64,000 bases of DNA from Balanoglossus misakiensis (Eukaryota; Hemichordata), in contig CM082594.2 of the NCBI GenBank assembly GCA_040954595.2, positions 2,976,001 to 3,040,000 on the forward strand, given 5' to 3'. This document shows, in pieces, positions 10,901 to 23,515 of the stretch; positions within the stretch are counted from its first letter, which is position 1, and each line of letters starts with the position of its first letter. The notes below the pieces were generated by a model that had not been told where the DNA came from, did no database searches, and saw only the letters and a list, made by a program, of their open reading frames with translations. A program made the translations under genes and the position numbers.

Positions 10901-13190
10901 ATACTATATAATGAAGATGTAAGAAAGGTTTGGGCAATTGTAGCTACATGCAAGCCGAAAATATCGCCCGTAACACTTGAAATGATGCGCGGGTTTGTTT
11001 ACAACGGAAATGTTGTACATGTCGATCAGCAAACGTGCCACTTTGACATTTTGATGGTCAGACCATTTTCGGATTTGATCTGGTTCCATCGACTGATTTC
11101 TCCCATAAAGTTATCTTCCCAAAATTTCGCCGAATTAGTGCGCATTTCTTCGCTGAGTCGCTTGATTTGGGGCGACCAAACCTCTTCCGCATAGATTCAC
11201 ATTTGAGTGCGCATGCGCACTAGTCACGTGTGTCAACATTAGCCTGACTCACGTGACTTTCTGTCCGGACAGAAAGTCATTCTTCACTCGTTATATTGTA
11301 AATTGTATGAGTTTATCAGCAGAGCTGGGGATGATGAATGTTCGATTCAGTATCAATTATCATCTACTTTTAGAAATTATAGATGCCGTTTCAAACAAAA
11401 TTTTGCCCCTACGAGAAATACTGTGGCTTTAACTGGCCACCTCTTGTCAAATTGGTAGACAAGACATTGCTTAACGGCGAGGGGTTCTTAAATACTTCAA
11501 TTTCCCATTAACCTGTCATATTCCCACTTTCTTTCCAGTTGGTATAAATAAGGCTACCACAAAATTTCCCACAGTAATTCCGCATATTCGCGCAATTACG
11601 AGCGAAAAACTATATTAACGTCAAAAACGAAACGCATGCCGACCACAAAGGCGCCAAAATTAGAGATATTTAGCTGGGCATTGCTCGTCTCACGCCCGCT
11701 CCATATTTTCCACGACACTTAAAAGGAAAAGCCGGAAAACACTGGAGCTAAGGAATTTCAAGAAGTTCCATGCTGGTGTGTAGTTCCCGAAAATAGTTCA
11801 GCAGCTAGGACAAGTATTAATACTTGGTCTTTAGTTAGGTCAGATTCATCTCGGTGTCTCTGCCCTTAGTATTAACAATCGAAAATATTTTCTTGGGATT
11901 CGGCGAGAGTATTTCTCTAATGGAACAGCTTATTAAGACCTCTTGCAAAACCAGGCGAGTGACATTTCCGTAACAACATTCCTACCCCTGGAGACCTCTT
12001 TCCCAAACATGTCCTGTGCGTGAAACTCCGAAAGCTAAACAGTAGCGCTTACCTTTGCATGTGTTTGAACAATACCCAAAGCAACTTGAAGTTTGGTACC
12101 TGTATTCCTGACCATCTGCAACTGCTCTGTACTGTGTTCTATAAAAGTTTAAATATATATGGGGTGACTGAGATGTTATTTTATGCCTCCGTAAGATAGA
12201 GTCGCAGCAACATTCATAAATGCAGGAAATGAAAGATCGGGAAAAAAGAATAATAACTTGAGAAAGCAGGGGTACAACTAGATCGAGTAAGTATCATTAA
12301 TTCATTCATTCATTCGAACGCAAACAGACAAACAAACAAGGTCATAATCAAATAGTCAAAACGCCGAACATGTTATCCGTTTCTAAAGGAATATTCAAAG
12401 CGAGTCTCTTGAGGGTTAATGATTGATCTCGCCACCAGGATTTCAGATTAAAATGTAGAAGATCGCAAATTTAAACTGTAATCTTACCTGTAATATGAAC
12501 AATACATATAACACTGATTTAACAGAGTCCTCGCACAACACAGTGATGTTCTGTATTGACCCACCAGCTCTGCTTTGTATCGCGTTACCACAACAAGTGT
12601 TGTACAGGTGTTAGGCCTTGGGAGCGATAGAAAAGAAAGTAAAAATCTTGTTAACAGAAATGGGGTTTGACTGCATACACACTGCCTGTCTATTTGTCTC
12701 CACGAGGGATGTAATCTCGGACCACAATATTGATGACGCCGAAGCCACACGCGAGGTTATCATCAATATTATGGTCAGAGAGCACATATTGCTCTCGCTA
12801 ACATGTGTTATTATTTAAATGTAGTACATCGTACATGTACATGTATATTCATTTTAGAATGATTGTGGTATGTATAAAGAGATATATCTATAATAAGCGG
12901 TTTTTGCATGTCGTCAATATCTCTATAGCGAGATATATTACGATCTCTTTTGGCCTACTTGCAATCTAAGATTGCTTATACATGTATATTGACGCGTCTA
13001 TATAGTAATATTTGTCACATTTTTGCCCCATTTAATCACACGAACACTGACCGTAGTATGGTATGATATTGATTTATGTGTTAACTATATTGCAACGATT
13101 CCAAATAATTCAAAACACTTACCAAGCACAATAAACAGTCGCTACCAGACAGACAAATAGAAATGGGCCACTATTCCGCGAGAATACCAT
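3459..13190 (-). CDS. EMI/EGF-type single-pass membrane protein, 15 exons
   Basis: Exons read on the minus strand: 13190-13123, 12616-12488, 12138-12053, 10320-10174, 10044-9934, 9735-9496, 8861-8738, 8583-8376, 7408-7216, 6796-6621, 6143-5901, 5679-5477, 5115-4998, 4770-4549, 3683-3459. Every boundary has AG/GT and every junction keeps phase; total 2493 nt, 830 aa plus stop. Residues 1-22 form a signal peptide (hydrophobic GPFLFVCLVATVYCA). An EMI-like Cys-rich module spans about 25-105 (PNTC, YRTSLCC, SSCFGYCSNTC). Cys-rich and EGF-like modules follow to 180 (CSCAPGFAGTNC). Residues 181-756 are extracellular beta-rich segments with Ig/FN3-like strand patterns such as SVVDNVGNTAKARRF and KAFDVMGNNKVD. 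A TM segment lies at about 765-791, then a basic 39-aa tail. The ligand is unknown. Its role is inferred as an adhesion or scavenger-type receptor. The family was not identified from memory. Confidence 0.8.
4876..4954 (+). repeat. (GA)n microsatellite in intron
   Basis: About 80 bases of pure GA repeat, in the intron between the two exons at 4998-5115 and 4549-4770 of the minus-strand EMI gene. On the transcribed strand it is a long pyrimidine (TC) tract. Confidence 0.95.
7491..7516 (+). repeat. (ATC)n microsatellite in intron
   Basis: A short ATC trinucleotide run in the intron just upstream (transcript sense) of the exon at 7216-7408. Confidence 0.85.
10498..10680 (-). mobile_element. TTAA-flanked MITE, family 1, inverted diverged copy
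   Basis: Begins TTAAAGGTATGCGTTCACCT and ends GGTTACGTACACCT, in reverse orientation to the copies at 1428, 22132 and 34979. The TTAA at the right end is lost (CATTAG follows). It sits in an intron of the EMI gene and is more diverged than the other full-length copies. Confidence 0.6.
11207..11279. promoter_or_regulatory. NRF1-like site, E-boxes and a 26-bp perfect palindrome
   Basis: GTGCGCATGCGCAC at 11207-11220 fits the NRF1 consensus. CACGTG cores follow at about 11225 and 11250. 11254-11279 is a perfect palindrome with arms TGACTTTCTGTCC and no spacer. The cluster lies in an intron of the EMI gene, between exons 3 and 4. It could be an internal promoter or enhancer; function is inference. 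Confidence 0.3.
12698..12816 (+). mobile_element. Diverged copy of the TAACACATG foldback element
   Basis: CACGAGGGATG, then AATATTGATGACGCC and its inverted partner ATCATCAATATT, ending TAACATGTGTTATTA. This matches the palindromic element at 40308-40497. It overlies the upstream side of the intron before exon 2 of the EMI gene. Confidence 0.55.
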
Positions 13191-13280
13191 TCTGATGTCA
13201 ACAGCACCCAAACCTATCAGAATAACAGTTGAAATATTCAAAGCACAACCAGTCCAAGACTATGGTTAATAGTGAGAAGG

Positions 13281-13288
13281 TTATATAG
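13281..13288 (-). promoter_or_regulatory. TATA box of the EMI gene
   Basis: Reads CTATATAA on the minus strand, about 90 bases upstream of the start ATG at 13190-13188. A start about 30 bases downstream would give a 5' UTR of roughly 65 bases. It supports 13190 as the true 5' end of the coding region. Confidence 0.5.
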
Positions 13289-13299
13289 AGTAAGGGATA

Positions 13300-16200
13300 G
13301 ACAGTAGGTCATTAGCAGGTTGTCTTCTTGATTGCAATCGCGCATCAGTTGCGCAGACGTATGTGGTAAAGGTTTATATAGAAATCTGTCTTTCAGAGTT
13401 CGTTACCATCATGTGCATCATTCACAATTTATATCCACTGATGTCCTTTTGTTTGATTCTGAACCTACACAGGTTAAAATTTACGTACGGATCTAACAGT
13501 GTCTAAAATTAAGTCGTAACTCTATTGTGTGTTTTATTAAAGGGAACTTTAGTCCAGCTCTGGGTTAAATTATTTAGGACAAAATCGCCATGTGTAACTC
13601 TCGTTTTTATACAAAACATTGGGAAACATTGGCGGAAGATCATTCTGGGCCTTCATGAACTTATTGTACTTTGAATCATGGGAGAGGGGAAAAGGCCTGA
13701 CTTCCGTCCACATGATATGAGAGAGAACATTTTGCGATCTGTGTCACTTCATGCTTCAAGCAAATGGCTGTTAATTTGGACACATTTTGTAATATAAAAA
13801 TTGGCTATGACAATTTTGAAAGAGGCCTTGTGCACTAAAAAAAAATTGTAGACATTTCTTAAAACTGCTTCATATCACACACAAAAACTCGAGTGCACTT
13901 TCTTCTCGATATTTCTGTTTTATCCAAAGTAACATTTTGCTGCTCTATATTCTCGTTTTTATGCATGCATTTTTACATCGAATCAATGAAACCATACATT
14001 TCATTTCACTGGACTGGGTGACAAAATTAGCACGAAATGCAAGACCTCCACCACGAGAATCATAATGTCTAACACATCATTAAATCTAAAGACAAGATAC
14101 AATGCAGGTCACCATTCGTTTGTGGGGCACCATGCCGTGAGTCCTCATTCAAAGTCGGGTGATGGAATGGGCTACCGGCAATAGATTGCTACCTTTAGTA
14201 TTCCCATGATCAAATAGACTAAATGTTCAACCATACGTTGCTATCAGTGACGATAAAAAACGTATGCGATAATGTCAATAGTGCTATCAAAACATTCTTT
14301 GATTTATGAGGACTGTTGAATTAAATTAACATATACTCTTGAGAAGTCGTTTCAGTTTAAATTTATCTATTTTTGTCCAAGATATAGCCATTTCTGTCAA
14401 CCTGTTGACGTATCCGTTTTCCATAGTGAAAGATTTGCGTGAGGTCGCGACTCAGACCACAGACTAGCTCGTCCATAGTGAATAAAAAACGCAGAAAAAA
14501 GCTGGAGCAATAACCTATAACCTATAAAAAGTTAATATCTCTGCATTATACAGGCAGTTGCGGATATTTAAGCTTCAGCATTTTATTACATATTTTCTGT
14601 ATTAAGATTGATTTTAATCCCACGACTACGTAATGTTGACGTATAAATGTCATTGTTCAGCCGCGATACACCTGTCCTGTACCAATAGCGACAATGCCAT
14701 GTTATTGTGTTCTTTTCGAGTTGGATCAGATCAGTACAACACTGTCTCTGTAAATCAGTTTGCCCGTGGGGATAATTTACAAATCGTTCTAAACCAGTCA
14801 AGGCTTCACTTCCACCTGGTTAGCACTATTTGAGTTATTGGCATTTTCATAAAATTAAAATAATAATTGTGAGAAAGATTCCCGTATTACAAGTTCATAA
14901 ACTTTTTGTTCTTAGAAAATTGACTTTAGCATAACTATATATTTATATTTAGTTTAGACAAGTACCAAGATGGCTGGTTCTTGCCCTGACTGAGTTATTT
15001 GTTTTATGGTGCAAGTAAGTTACATCGGTGGGGGGGGGGGGGGGCAAATGCGCTACATCACCCCACTGAAAACTTTTGGAAAGAAGACAATATTCATACT
15101 ATTTCACTTCTTTGCTGCAATAAAGTGTGTGTGAATCTCTCTGAAACAGAGATGACTGGGTATTGACCACCTTGTTTAAAAAAATCGGTACTTTTTCTCG
15201 AATCTCAGTTGTCGGATTGTTCAGCTGACGTAGCTTGATCGTAAAGGTAATCTTGTTGCTTGGTATTTTAACATACAGTGATACACACATCTGCATTTCT
15301 GTAAAGTTTATTCAACCTGGGATGGGCACTTGTAAATTTAATATTCACTTTTTATAAATATATTCATTAATGGATTATATTATCGTGAATAACCAATGCA
15401 AAATGCCGATTACGTTAATTGCCGCATTGATATTTTAGAAAAAAATATATCAGCAATAACCGAAATCGCATTTTCATGGGTGCATGGTATTCATTCAGTT
15501 TAAATTTCGTAGTTTTGTTAGCTTATAAGCGTACAAGCGTACGACAGGAACTTTGCTCAACACAAACATCCAAAACCTGTTCAAAATTGGAAAGGATCTT
15601 GTTAAATTTGCGTTTTTCTTACCTTATTCAGAGACAGCACCTTTTGGCTATGGTCATCAGATCTCAGCACGCAAGCAATAGACACTAACGTGGTACTTGA
15701 TTATCACAAAAAGCCAGATTTCAAGAATTTATACCCATGGAACAGTGCAACTTTGGCGGAGTTTTATTTGGATATTTCCCAAGAGAATTATAGTATGCCT
15801 TTATAAAAGGGTTTAACTCTCAGCCGTCTTTTGCCAATTCATTCTTCCCTTCACAATCGTTTAAGCCGCATACATGTTATGTGTTAACGTATACTATCCT
15901 TCCTGCGGAAACCTTTGGAAAAGGTAGAATTGCCATTTTTATGGAGGCATTAACTGCTAGGGAGTCGTGTAAGGCCTGACACATGATAGATTGCACTTGT
16001 CAGGTCGTCTCGAATACATAGCTCTATCTTTGAGCCACTGAGAGTATCCTACAACTGTTACTGTGAAGCTCCAGCAGTAAGAAATCAATAGGATGGAATC
16101 GAGGGATTTGTGTTGCCACCAGATATTTAATTTGGGTCTACATGTAAGCCGTCCGTAATAAAAGTAAAATGAGCATGGATTTACTTCATTATCCACACAA

Positions 16201-17450
16201 AATACTATGAACTAAAGGTCTATAGGTACTACAATGATGCTTATCAGTTTTATGCAACAGATCACAAGTATACGTTGTTTCTGCAGTGGTAGCTTAATCG
16301 TCCTTTAGTAATACATTTCGTACTTTCAACGATAAAAGGGTGTTCGAGTACATGTCACGTCTAGTGCGCCCGCCTATAGAGTTGTGGCAACATATTGGAC
16401 TTCAAATTAAAAGAGAACTAAAAGAGAACTGTTTTAATGACACTTTTTCTTATATAGACGGACGACTTTCTGGTGAATCCTATCTTGACCTGGTAAGTTA
16501 TGTCAGATGAGTGTTATTGAAATATGTCATTGAATCATAGTACAACAAAAGAATGGCGATATCCTTAGTGGAAACGGGTGATTGTAATTGTTCCGTTTTA
16601 TTACACCTCACTCGCATAACGACTGGTGCTATATGTCTCGAATTGTACCCAAATCTCGTGTATACCCGTCCGCCGGGGAGGGGAGGGTTATTGCTTAAAT
16701 ACACTTGAGGTCACTGGACGGTATTCAAATATGGCGTCCCGCAACCCTCTCTGCATACGTAGACTCACACGGCATGGATGACGTTCTGATTCACTTTGCG
16801 AGTTCAGTTGCGGTCATAATTTGCATTCTAAGGGCAAAGCTGACACGTATATTTCAAGGTCTGTAAAAGGTCAGTCTGTGTGAGTGTATGTCTCTTTTGC
16901 GAATAAAGCTAGCATTAGCCTAACACAAGGCAATAAATGTGTTGCAGCTTGACCTGGATTTTGACGTGGGGTTAGTTCATACAGTTACCACAGATAAGAA
17001 GTGAACACAAATATGTTGTCGGGAATTCCAAGGGTTACACACAAGCACTCTTTCCCGCACTGCTCAAATGAAAACCACACCCATATGAACAGTAAGATGA
17101 CAAGATTGGGAAAGACACCGTTGGCAATTGACACATTGAAAACATCAGTAAGAGAGTCGATAATACAAGAAGCATCAATCTCCAGAAACTTTGGAGATAG
17201 ATCATCATTGCCCGCCGATTTCTTACCATCCAGTAGAGAGAGCTACAATGCCAACTGTGACAGGTGGTATTTGAAAGACGGTGTGGAGTCACCAAGTTAA
17301 CCCAAGATTAGGTGGGACTCAAAGTCAGAGCTACTTTTAGAAACCAGACGAAACTTATTGGTAATGTTTGAACGCCGGCATCTGCAATGTCAGAGTGATT
17401 CAGTTATTTGAATAGGTGCATATACACATGCATAAATGCATTCATCGAAT
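13300..17450. other. Gene-poor intergenic stretch
   Basis: No exon with credible coding content was found on either strand. The longest open frame (17001-17300) has no recognisable motif and an equally open antisense frame. A poly-G run lies at about 15031-15044. The block 13540-13765 is repeat-derived and listed separately. Confidence 0.5.
13540..13765 (+). repeat. Diverged copy of a block shared with both large duplicons
   Basis: TACTTTGAATCATGGGA, GACTTCC and CATTTTGCGATC occur in the same order as at about 19815-20000 and 32500-32690. This third copy is more diverged and lies outside the large duplication, so the block is probably an older interspersed repeat. Confidence 0.55.
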
Positions 17451-18834
17451 GTCTCCAATTGCCATGAAGTTATGAATACTTCCGTTTGAAATAAATGATT
17501 TTGAGTGTGAAAATTCAAATCAATGAACAAAATCCAACGGTAATTTCAGTCAAATTAAACATTGGAAGCATTGGAATATTATTTTTATCTTCATGTTAAA
17601 ATATGAATGCTTCACTAGAGCTAGAAAGTACCACCATGGTTTGCCATTTGCACTGATAGCATCAATGGCATCTAGAATCTCAAGCCAAAACTCTTTCAAC
17701 ATATTTTGATAATAGCGTGCAAAAGATTTATCACTTCAGACTGTGGGAATCAAAGTTGTAGTTGTTATCTTACGCCTTGGGACAGAATAAAAAAGGGTTT
17801 CTTTAACGTGGTAAGCTTTTGATATCGGTACGTCTCCAAAAGTCTTATGGGAAGTGTCAGCCCCTTTACCCACCTGTCGGTTCTATAGACACATTCCACA
17901 TGACATCACAGATCGTCAGGGGCCATACAGCAAATACTTAATGAGGCAAGGAAGATAAATCAGTGACGTTTACTGCGTGTATGCAGAGTGATTTGATTAT
18001 AGGGGGTTCTCACTGTAACATTTTCAACGGCCCGTTAATTTACCACAACACATATGCGTTAGCAGCCAGAGTCAATCTCAAAACAAAGACTTAAACACTT
18101 CAGCGTGTGGACACACACAGATTCTGCAGTCTGATACCTTGTTTTTGCAGAGAGTAAACTCCGATCTTGCATCGCCCCGAGAACAACACAGCGAGAATAG
18201 GGCTATGAGAAAAACAACCTTAGCACAAGCTCTTTCTGTAGGCAGTGATTAACATGGCAATGGCGAAGTGTGCCTGATATTTGTCCCCCAATAAATAATA
18301 CCCCACACCTTTCTATACAATTTCGTTAAGTTTGTTGACCAAGACGTTCACACAGGGGGTTTGAATCCAGCAAAATGCGTTTTGTTTGCGGACAACAATT
18401 CCGTCAGTAACTCGCGTCTGGAGCGTGTGAGTTTGGCCGATAGTACACCCATTGGACACTTCAGTCGTAAACTTTACAATATTTAAATTTGAGAACAAAA
18501 GTTAAAGATCGCCGTGCAAAATTTTGAATAACAGGGCAAACTTGTCTCAAACTGACATTCAAACTGGCTGCCAACACTACGAAGGAAAATTAAAGTGATG
18601 GTTCTTGTAAACAAGCTTGTGAACACCATGCATGTCTTCTTTTTTCTTTTCACAAAGACTCATCACATATTTTATTTAAAGCTAAAAATAGACAGTATTG
18701 AGCAATGTCTTTTTCTACACACCTGTCCCCGAGGTGCAGACTACCTTTAGGGCAAACGTGTGAGCTGATTTATATGTGTAACACCCCGTGCACACCCACG
18801 TCAGGAAAACATAGTTATTTATTCATATAAATAC

Positions 18835-19540
18835 ACGTTACTTCATCTTTAAATATCACTACGCATGTTTAATTGCTTCAGCACATGTACATATTGTTTT
18901 GGAAAGTTGTCCAAAGACGTAAACAGAGGAGTCGATTATGACTGGGGACATCAAATCAGAGCGTCGTGACTAAGTGTGAATTGCACCTCAGGATTTACGG
19001 CTGAGAATCGCGTTCAGGTTGGCGCCCTGCCGACAGATTGTAGCAGATTTTTTTTTAGATATTCCTACCGTTCGATTCTTTAAAACTGATGGTAGAAAAC
19101 GGCGTAAACAAGATATCAGGCAAATGCGTTAATAAAAAAGTAAGGAAAAATCTGAAATATCCGGTTTTAATATCCACACGTTTCTTCGTCTGCAAATCTA
19201 ACTGCGCATAAAGTATGTTGAATCGCTTCAGCTGCGCACATGTAAAGATTGTTTGGAAAGTTGCCCAAAGACGTAAACAGAGGAGTCGATTATGACTGGG
19301 GACATCAAATCAGAGCGTCGTGACTAAGAGTGAATTGCACCTCATGATTTACGGCTGGCAATCGCGTTCAGGTTGGCGCCCTGCCGACAGATTGTCGCAC
19401 AATTTTTTTAGACCTTCATACCGTTCGATTCTTTCAAATTCATGGTAGAAAACGGAAAGAAAATATAATATCACCGAAAACTTGTAAATAAGAAAATAAG
19501 GAAAAACCTGAAAAGCTTCAATAAGAGAAATGGGGAAAAT
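18835..19540 (+). repeat. Local tandem duplication of about 353 bp, copy A only
   Basis: AAGACGTAAACAGAGGAGTC and the surrounding block occur twice, offset by about 353 bp, running to GCCCTGCCGACAGATTGT in both units. The second large copy carries the block only once (31917-32090), so this tandem arose, or was lost, after the large duplication. Confidence 0.75.
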
Positions 19541-20637
19541 GCGATTTAAAAGATTTAAGTTGCCATACTCTATCTGTTGTTCAAATGCGAGTAACAGGGC
19601 GTGAAAGTCTTTGTTTATAGTGTTCATTCGGAATGTTTTAATGGATAAACTATTTTCTTTTCAAAATTTTAACCCAAATATCGTGTATAACCGCCTGTAG
19701 ACGGACAGTTTAACTTCTTTGTAGATAATGGCAAAATACGCCTCGTTACTTTTATCGAATTTCAACTTTGATATAACATGAACCTGTTGCCAGCGTCTCC
19801 TTTAACAGGGGGGACAAAATTAGTTCAGCTGATTTTTAACGTCTGTCCTAGATTTGGTGTCAGCTATTTGGGAATACAGTAGAAGGAGGGATTGAACAAC
19901 TTACTGTACTTTGAATCATGGGAAAAATGCGCCAGGTTTGACTTCCTCCAACGTGATGTGGGAGAGGCCATTTTGCGATCGGGGTCCCTTCAGTATTTTC
20001 ATTTCCATTCTTTCAACTTTCCGTCAGTCCAGTGCATATACAATGCTTGACCGAAGTAATAAATGCATCCCAGTGCATGTTTGCTGGTATGATTGCTCTG
20101 TTAAGTTGTTTTGCATTAAATGATTCCGTTTGCGGGCTTGTGAACGTTGCTGGTGCCCCGCTGCAAAAGTGGGACGACCCTGATGTAATATTTTACTCAA
20201 AATACCCTGCACCTGAGCGACGAGCTCATTCCCCCAATCTCAACTGATCCAGCGCAGAACTACCTGGACCCTCGATAGAGCAACGACACTGCCTGGGAAC
20301 TACAGGAAAGTCTACCGTCCGGAACCCCTATTTATATTACATAAGAGGTAAGTAGCCGGTGTTTACTATAATATGCGATTTTTCGACTCTAAATGGGAAA
20401 CGGTGAAAATCAAGCTCCGTTCGCAAATTTTATCATTTTTATCGAGAGAGAGTATTTGCAGTACGCGCTGTTGTTTTAAGTTTTGAAGAGGCTTTCCGCT
20501 TGAAACGTGCAGGAGTAGTGCAGACGACGCGTCGACGCCCAAGTGCTTTCAGTTTTCAACACTTGCGCCAAAAACATCGTCTGTTCATTAGTTTTTCTGG
20601 TGGGAGACACAGAGGTAGCGGTAGTCGAGAGAAAACT

Positions 20638-20661
20638 ATGGCTGAATTTGCAGTTGTCGCG
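20638..20661 (+). other. Possible 5' coding exon conserved in both duplicons
   Basis: ATGGCTGAATTTGCAGTTGT starts a short reading frame (MAEFAVVA) ending at a consensus donor GCG|GTAAAG. The same start and donor are kept in the other copy near 33336-33359, although the flanks differ. The upstream block in the same frame (RAGVVQTTRRRPSAF) is also nearly identical in both copies. No downstream exon was found. It may be a relic first exon or a chance frame. Confidence 0.25.
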
Positions 20662-21189
20662 GTAAAGCTTATATTATTTATTGAAGTTCCAAGAAACAGA
20701 GTTAGGGGAAATTTGCCGCGCGAAGTACTTCTGTGCCACATTTCTGTGCACGTTTTCTAGTCCGTTTTATACGGCATTTTTGTGTTACCGGGGCAAACCT
20801 TCGAACATCTTTGAAGGTAATAATGTTGTTGTTATATTTTGACCCCCGTTGAGTGTGTGCGGTGATACCTTCAAACATTTAAGAAGGCCCGGTAATTTTT
20901 TTTACAATTTTGGTGCCGACATTGCCTTGGCGGGGAACACTACATTTTTGTCACAGTTCTCCATATTTGCTCTGCGGAGAAGTTCCATTTTTTGACTTGT
21001 TAATTTTTCATCCTATTTAGTGTGAAAAAAAGTTTTGTCTATGCTTCTTACAAATTGCTCTTTATTTCGACCACTTGCTCGTTTTCTTATTTTCAAAAAC
21101 GTGCAGAACTGCATTTGAGTGTTCCGAGTGTTATTGTTGAATAAAAATATACGATTAGTAAAATTTCATATGTTATCATTTCTTTTAAC

Positions 21190-21535
21190 ATTATGGTGGA
21201 TTTTTGGTTTCTCATTTGTATGCATAATGAAAATCCGAACTGAAATACGGGTGTCACCGCGCTTGTTTTCCAAAACGAGGCCGCCAATTTAGTCGATATT
21301 TGAAGAAAACTGCCGAGTCAACATTTTTCACCAATGGTTTGTCTATGGGCAAAATATTTAGCGAAGTTTATCTCAAAATAGAGCACGGTGACCATACGAT
21401 TATATCTCACCGATGAATTTATTTTGACTGAGCTATTTGTAAAATGACAATAGTACAAACAGTTTTTCTAGCTATCCTCAATGAAAAAGACGAATGCGCG
21501 CGATTTTTTTTCAGTTTATGGTCTGCGCGCGTTTA
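21190..21535 (+). mobile_element. Interspersed repeat family 2 (TTAAGGATGTACG type)
   Basis: Shares TTTTTCACCAATGGTTTGTC, TTTATCTCAAAA, GTGACCA and GACAATAGT in order with 47809-48236 and, more weakly, with 36735-37090. It is non-coding. Confidence 0.6.
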
Positions 21536-22131
21536 TTGCCACTATATTACTCTGTTTTATAATCATTGTGATACACTCCGACCACTTTAGTGTTTAATGT
21601 CATTTCATTATCTTGTGACATTTTGATTCATCTTGGTATTGCACACTATATTGTCATGGAAGTGTTGTTTAATCTTGTTTGGTATGACATGGTGTTTTGT
21701 ATGGCTTAACGCACGTACTGGTGTTACTATGGTGACCGTTGCTAGGATTGCTTTCAGCCCTGACAAGCTGTTGATGGGAAATTTCCTATCACGCCATTGG
21801 CGGATGATACCATGGCCCATGATCGTACACCAATCAAAAGTAAATTCTGCGTCACGTGATTAGCCTGTTCTGAACCATGCTTTCGAGGCGAATTTGCTTG
21901 TCTGCTTTGGAAGAAGGACCCCCCAAGATTCCCTCCTTAATAGCCCAGATGAGATCTCAATTGTGTTTACCTAATCGGGTCGGTAGTGCCGAGATTTCGT
22001 CAGAGACGCTTGCTTTCGGGTGTGTTTCGACCCGCTAACGAGAAACCAACGCTGTTTGTGAGAGGCTTGTGCGCGGTACGAACTTTGATCGATGAATGCT
22101 GTTTTGAGAACCGTCTTGTTACTTGATAGAT

Positions 22132-22324
22132 TTAAAGGTATACCGTCATCTCATATTTACATGCGCCCATATATGGCTGAAATGGCGCATTTGAGGGTTC
22201 TAAAGAACATATGGTGGCGCTCTTTTTTCGCGTGTGCCACCCGCTGAAAATCCGTGATTGGCTAGATCTCAAGTTTACCATGGTAACTGTAGCTTAATTT
22301 CCATAGGTGACCGTATACCTTTAA
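22132..22324 (+). mobile_element. TTAA-flanked MITE, family 1, copy in duplicon A
   Basis: TTAAAGGTATACCGTCATCT at the left and AGGTGACCGTATACCTTTAA at the right; 193 bp. Its counterpart in duplicon B is at 34979-35171, so it was present before the large duplication. Confidence 0.8.
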
Positions 22325-22668
22325 TAAAATGAGGTGGAACAAAACTGAGCTCTTCTGCCATGTAGTGAATATAGTTCTACAATATCGGGCATGATGCAAT
22401 ACGTATTCTTCTCAATTGATGTACCACTGTCAAATAGCCTACTGTCGATACCACAAAAACATGCTACATACCTACGCATATGCGCGCTTGTGCCTACGTC
22501 TTTAACGTTCTCTACATTGTTTACAGATAAATACCATCGACCATACAAACTGTACAAGTAATCCAGGAAACCTTGCGGTTATCTGCTGTTGAGTACTGAG
22601 TAATTTAAAATGAGGTAATTTATTAAATGGCAGATGAATTGTCTTTCTTTGAGTATGTGCTTATTTGT

Positions 22669-23515
<847 letters not shown>

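Larger units (their letters stand above)
17451..22668 (+). repeat. Large direct duplication, copy A
   Basis: Collinear with 30445-36336 on the same strand about 13 kb away, starting at AATTGCCA(T/C)GAAGTTATG and ending just before GTTC (A) or GTGTGT (B). It is essentially non-coding. It contains an internal tandem repeat (18835-19540), a family-2 element (21190-21535), a family-1 MITE (22132-22324) and a conserved exon-like start at 20638. Copies differ by substitutions, small indels and large insertions, so this is not an exact assembly duplicate. Confidence 0.85.

Noticed and set aside
17001-17300. 99-codon frame on + with an open antisense frame
   Set aside because: No motif, no splice or promoter context; low-confidence chance ORF.
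21608-21863. Open frames on both strands repeated at 34 kb (FVWLNARTGVTMVTV type)
   Set aside because: Open in both orientations and explained by duplication of non-coding DNA; no start or splice support.
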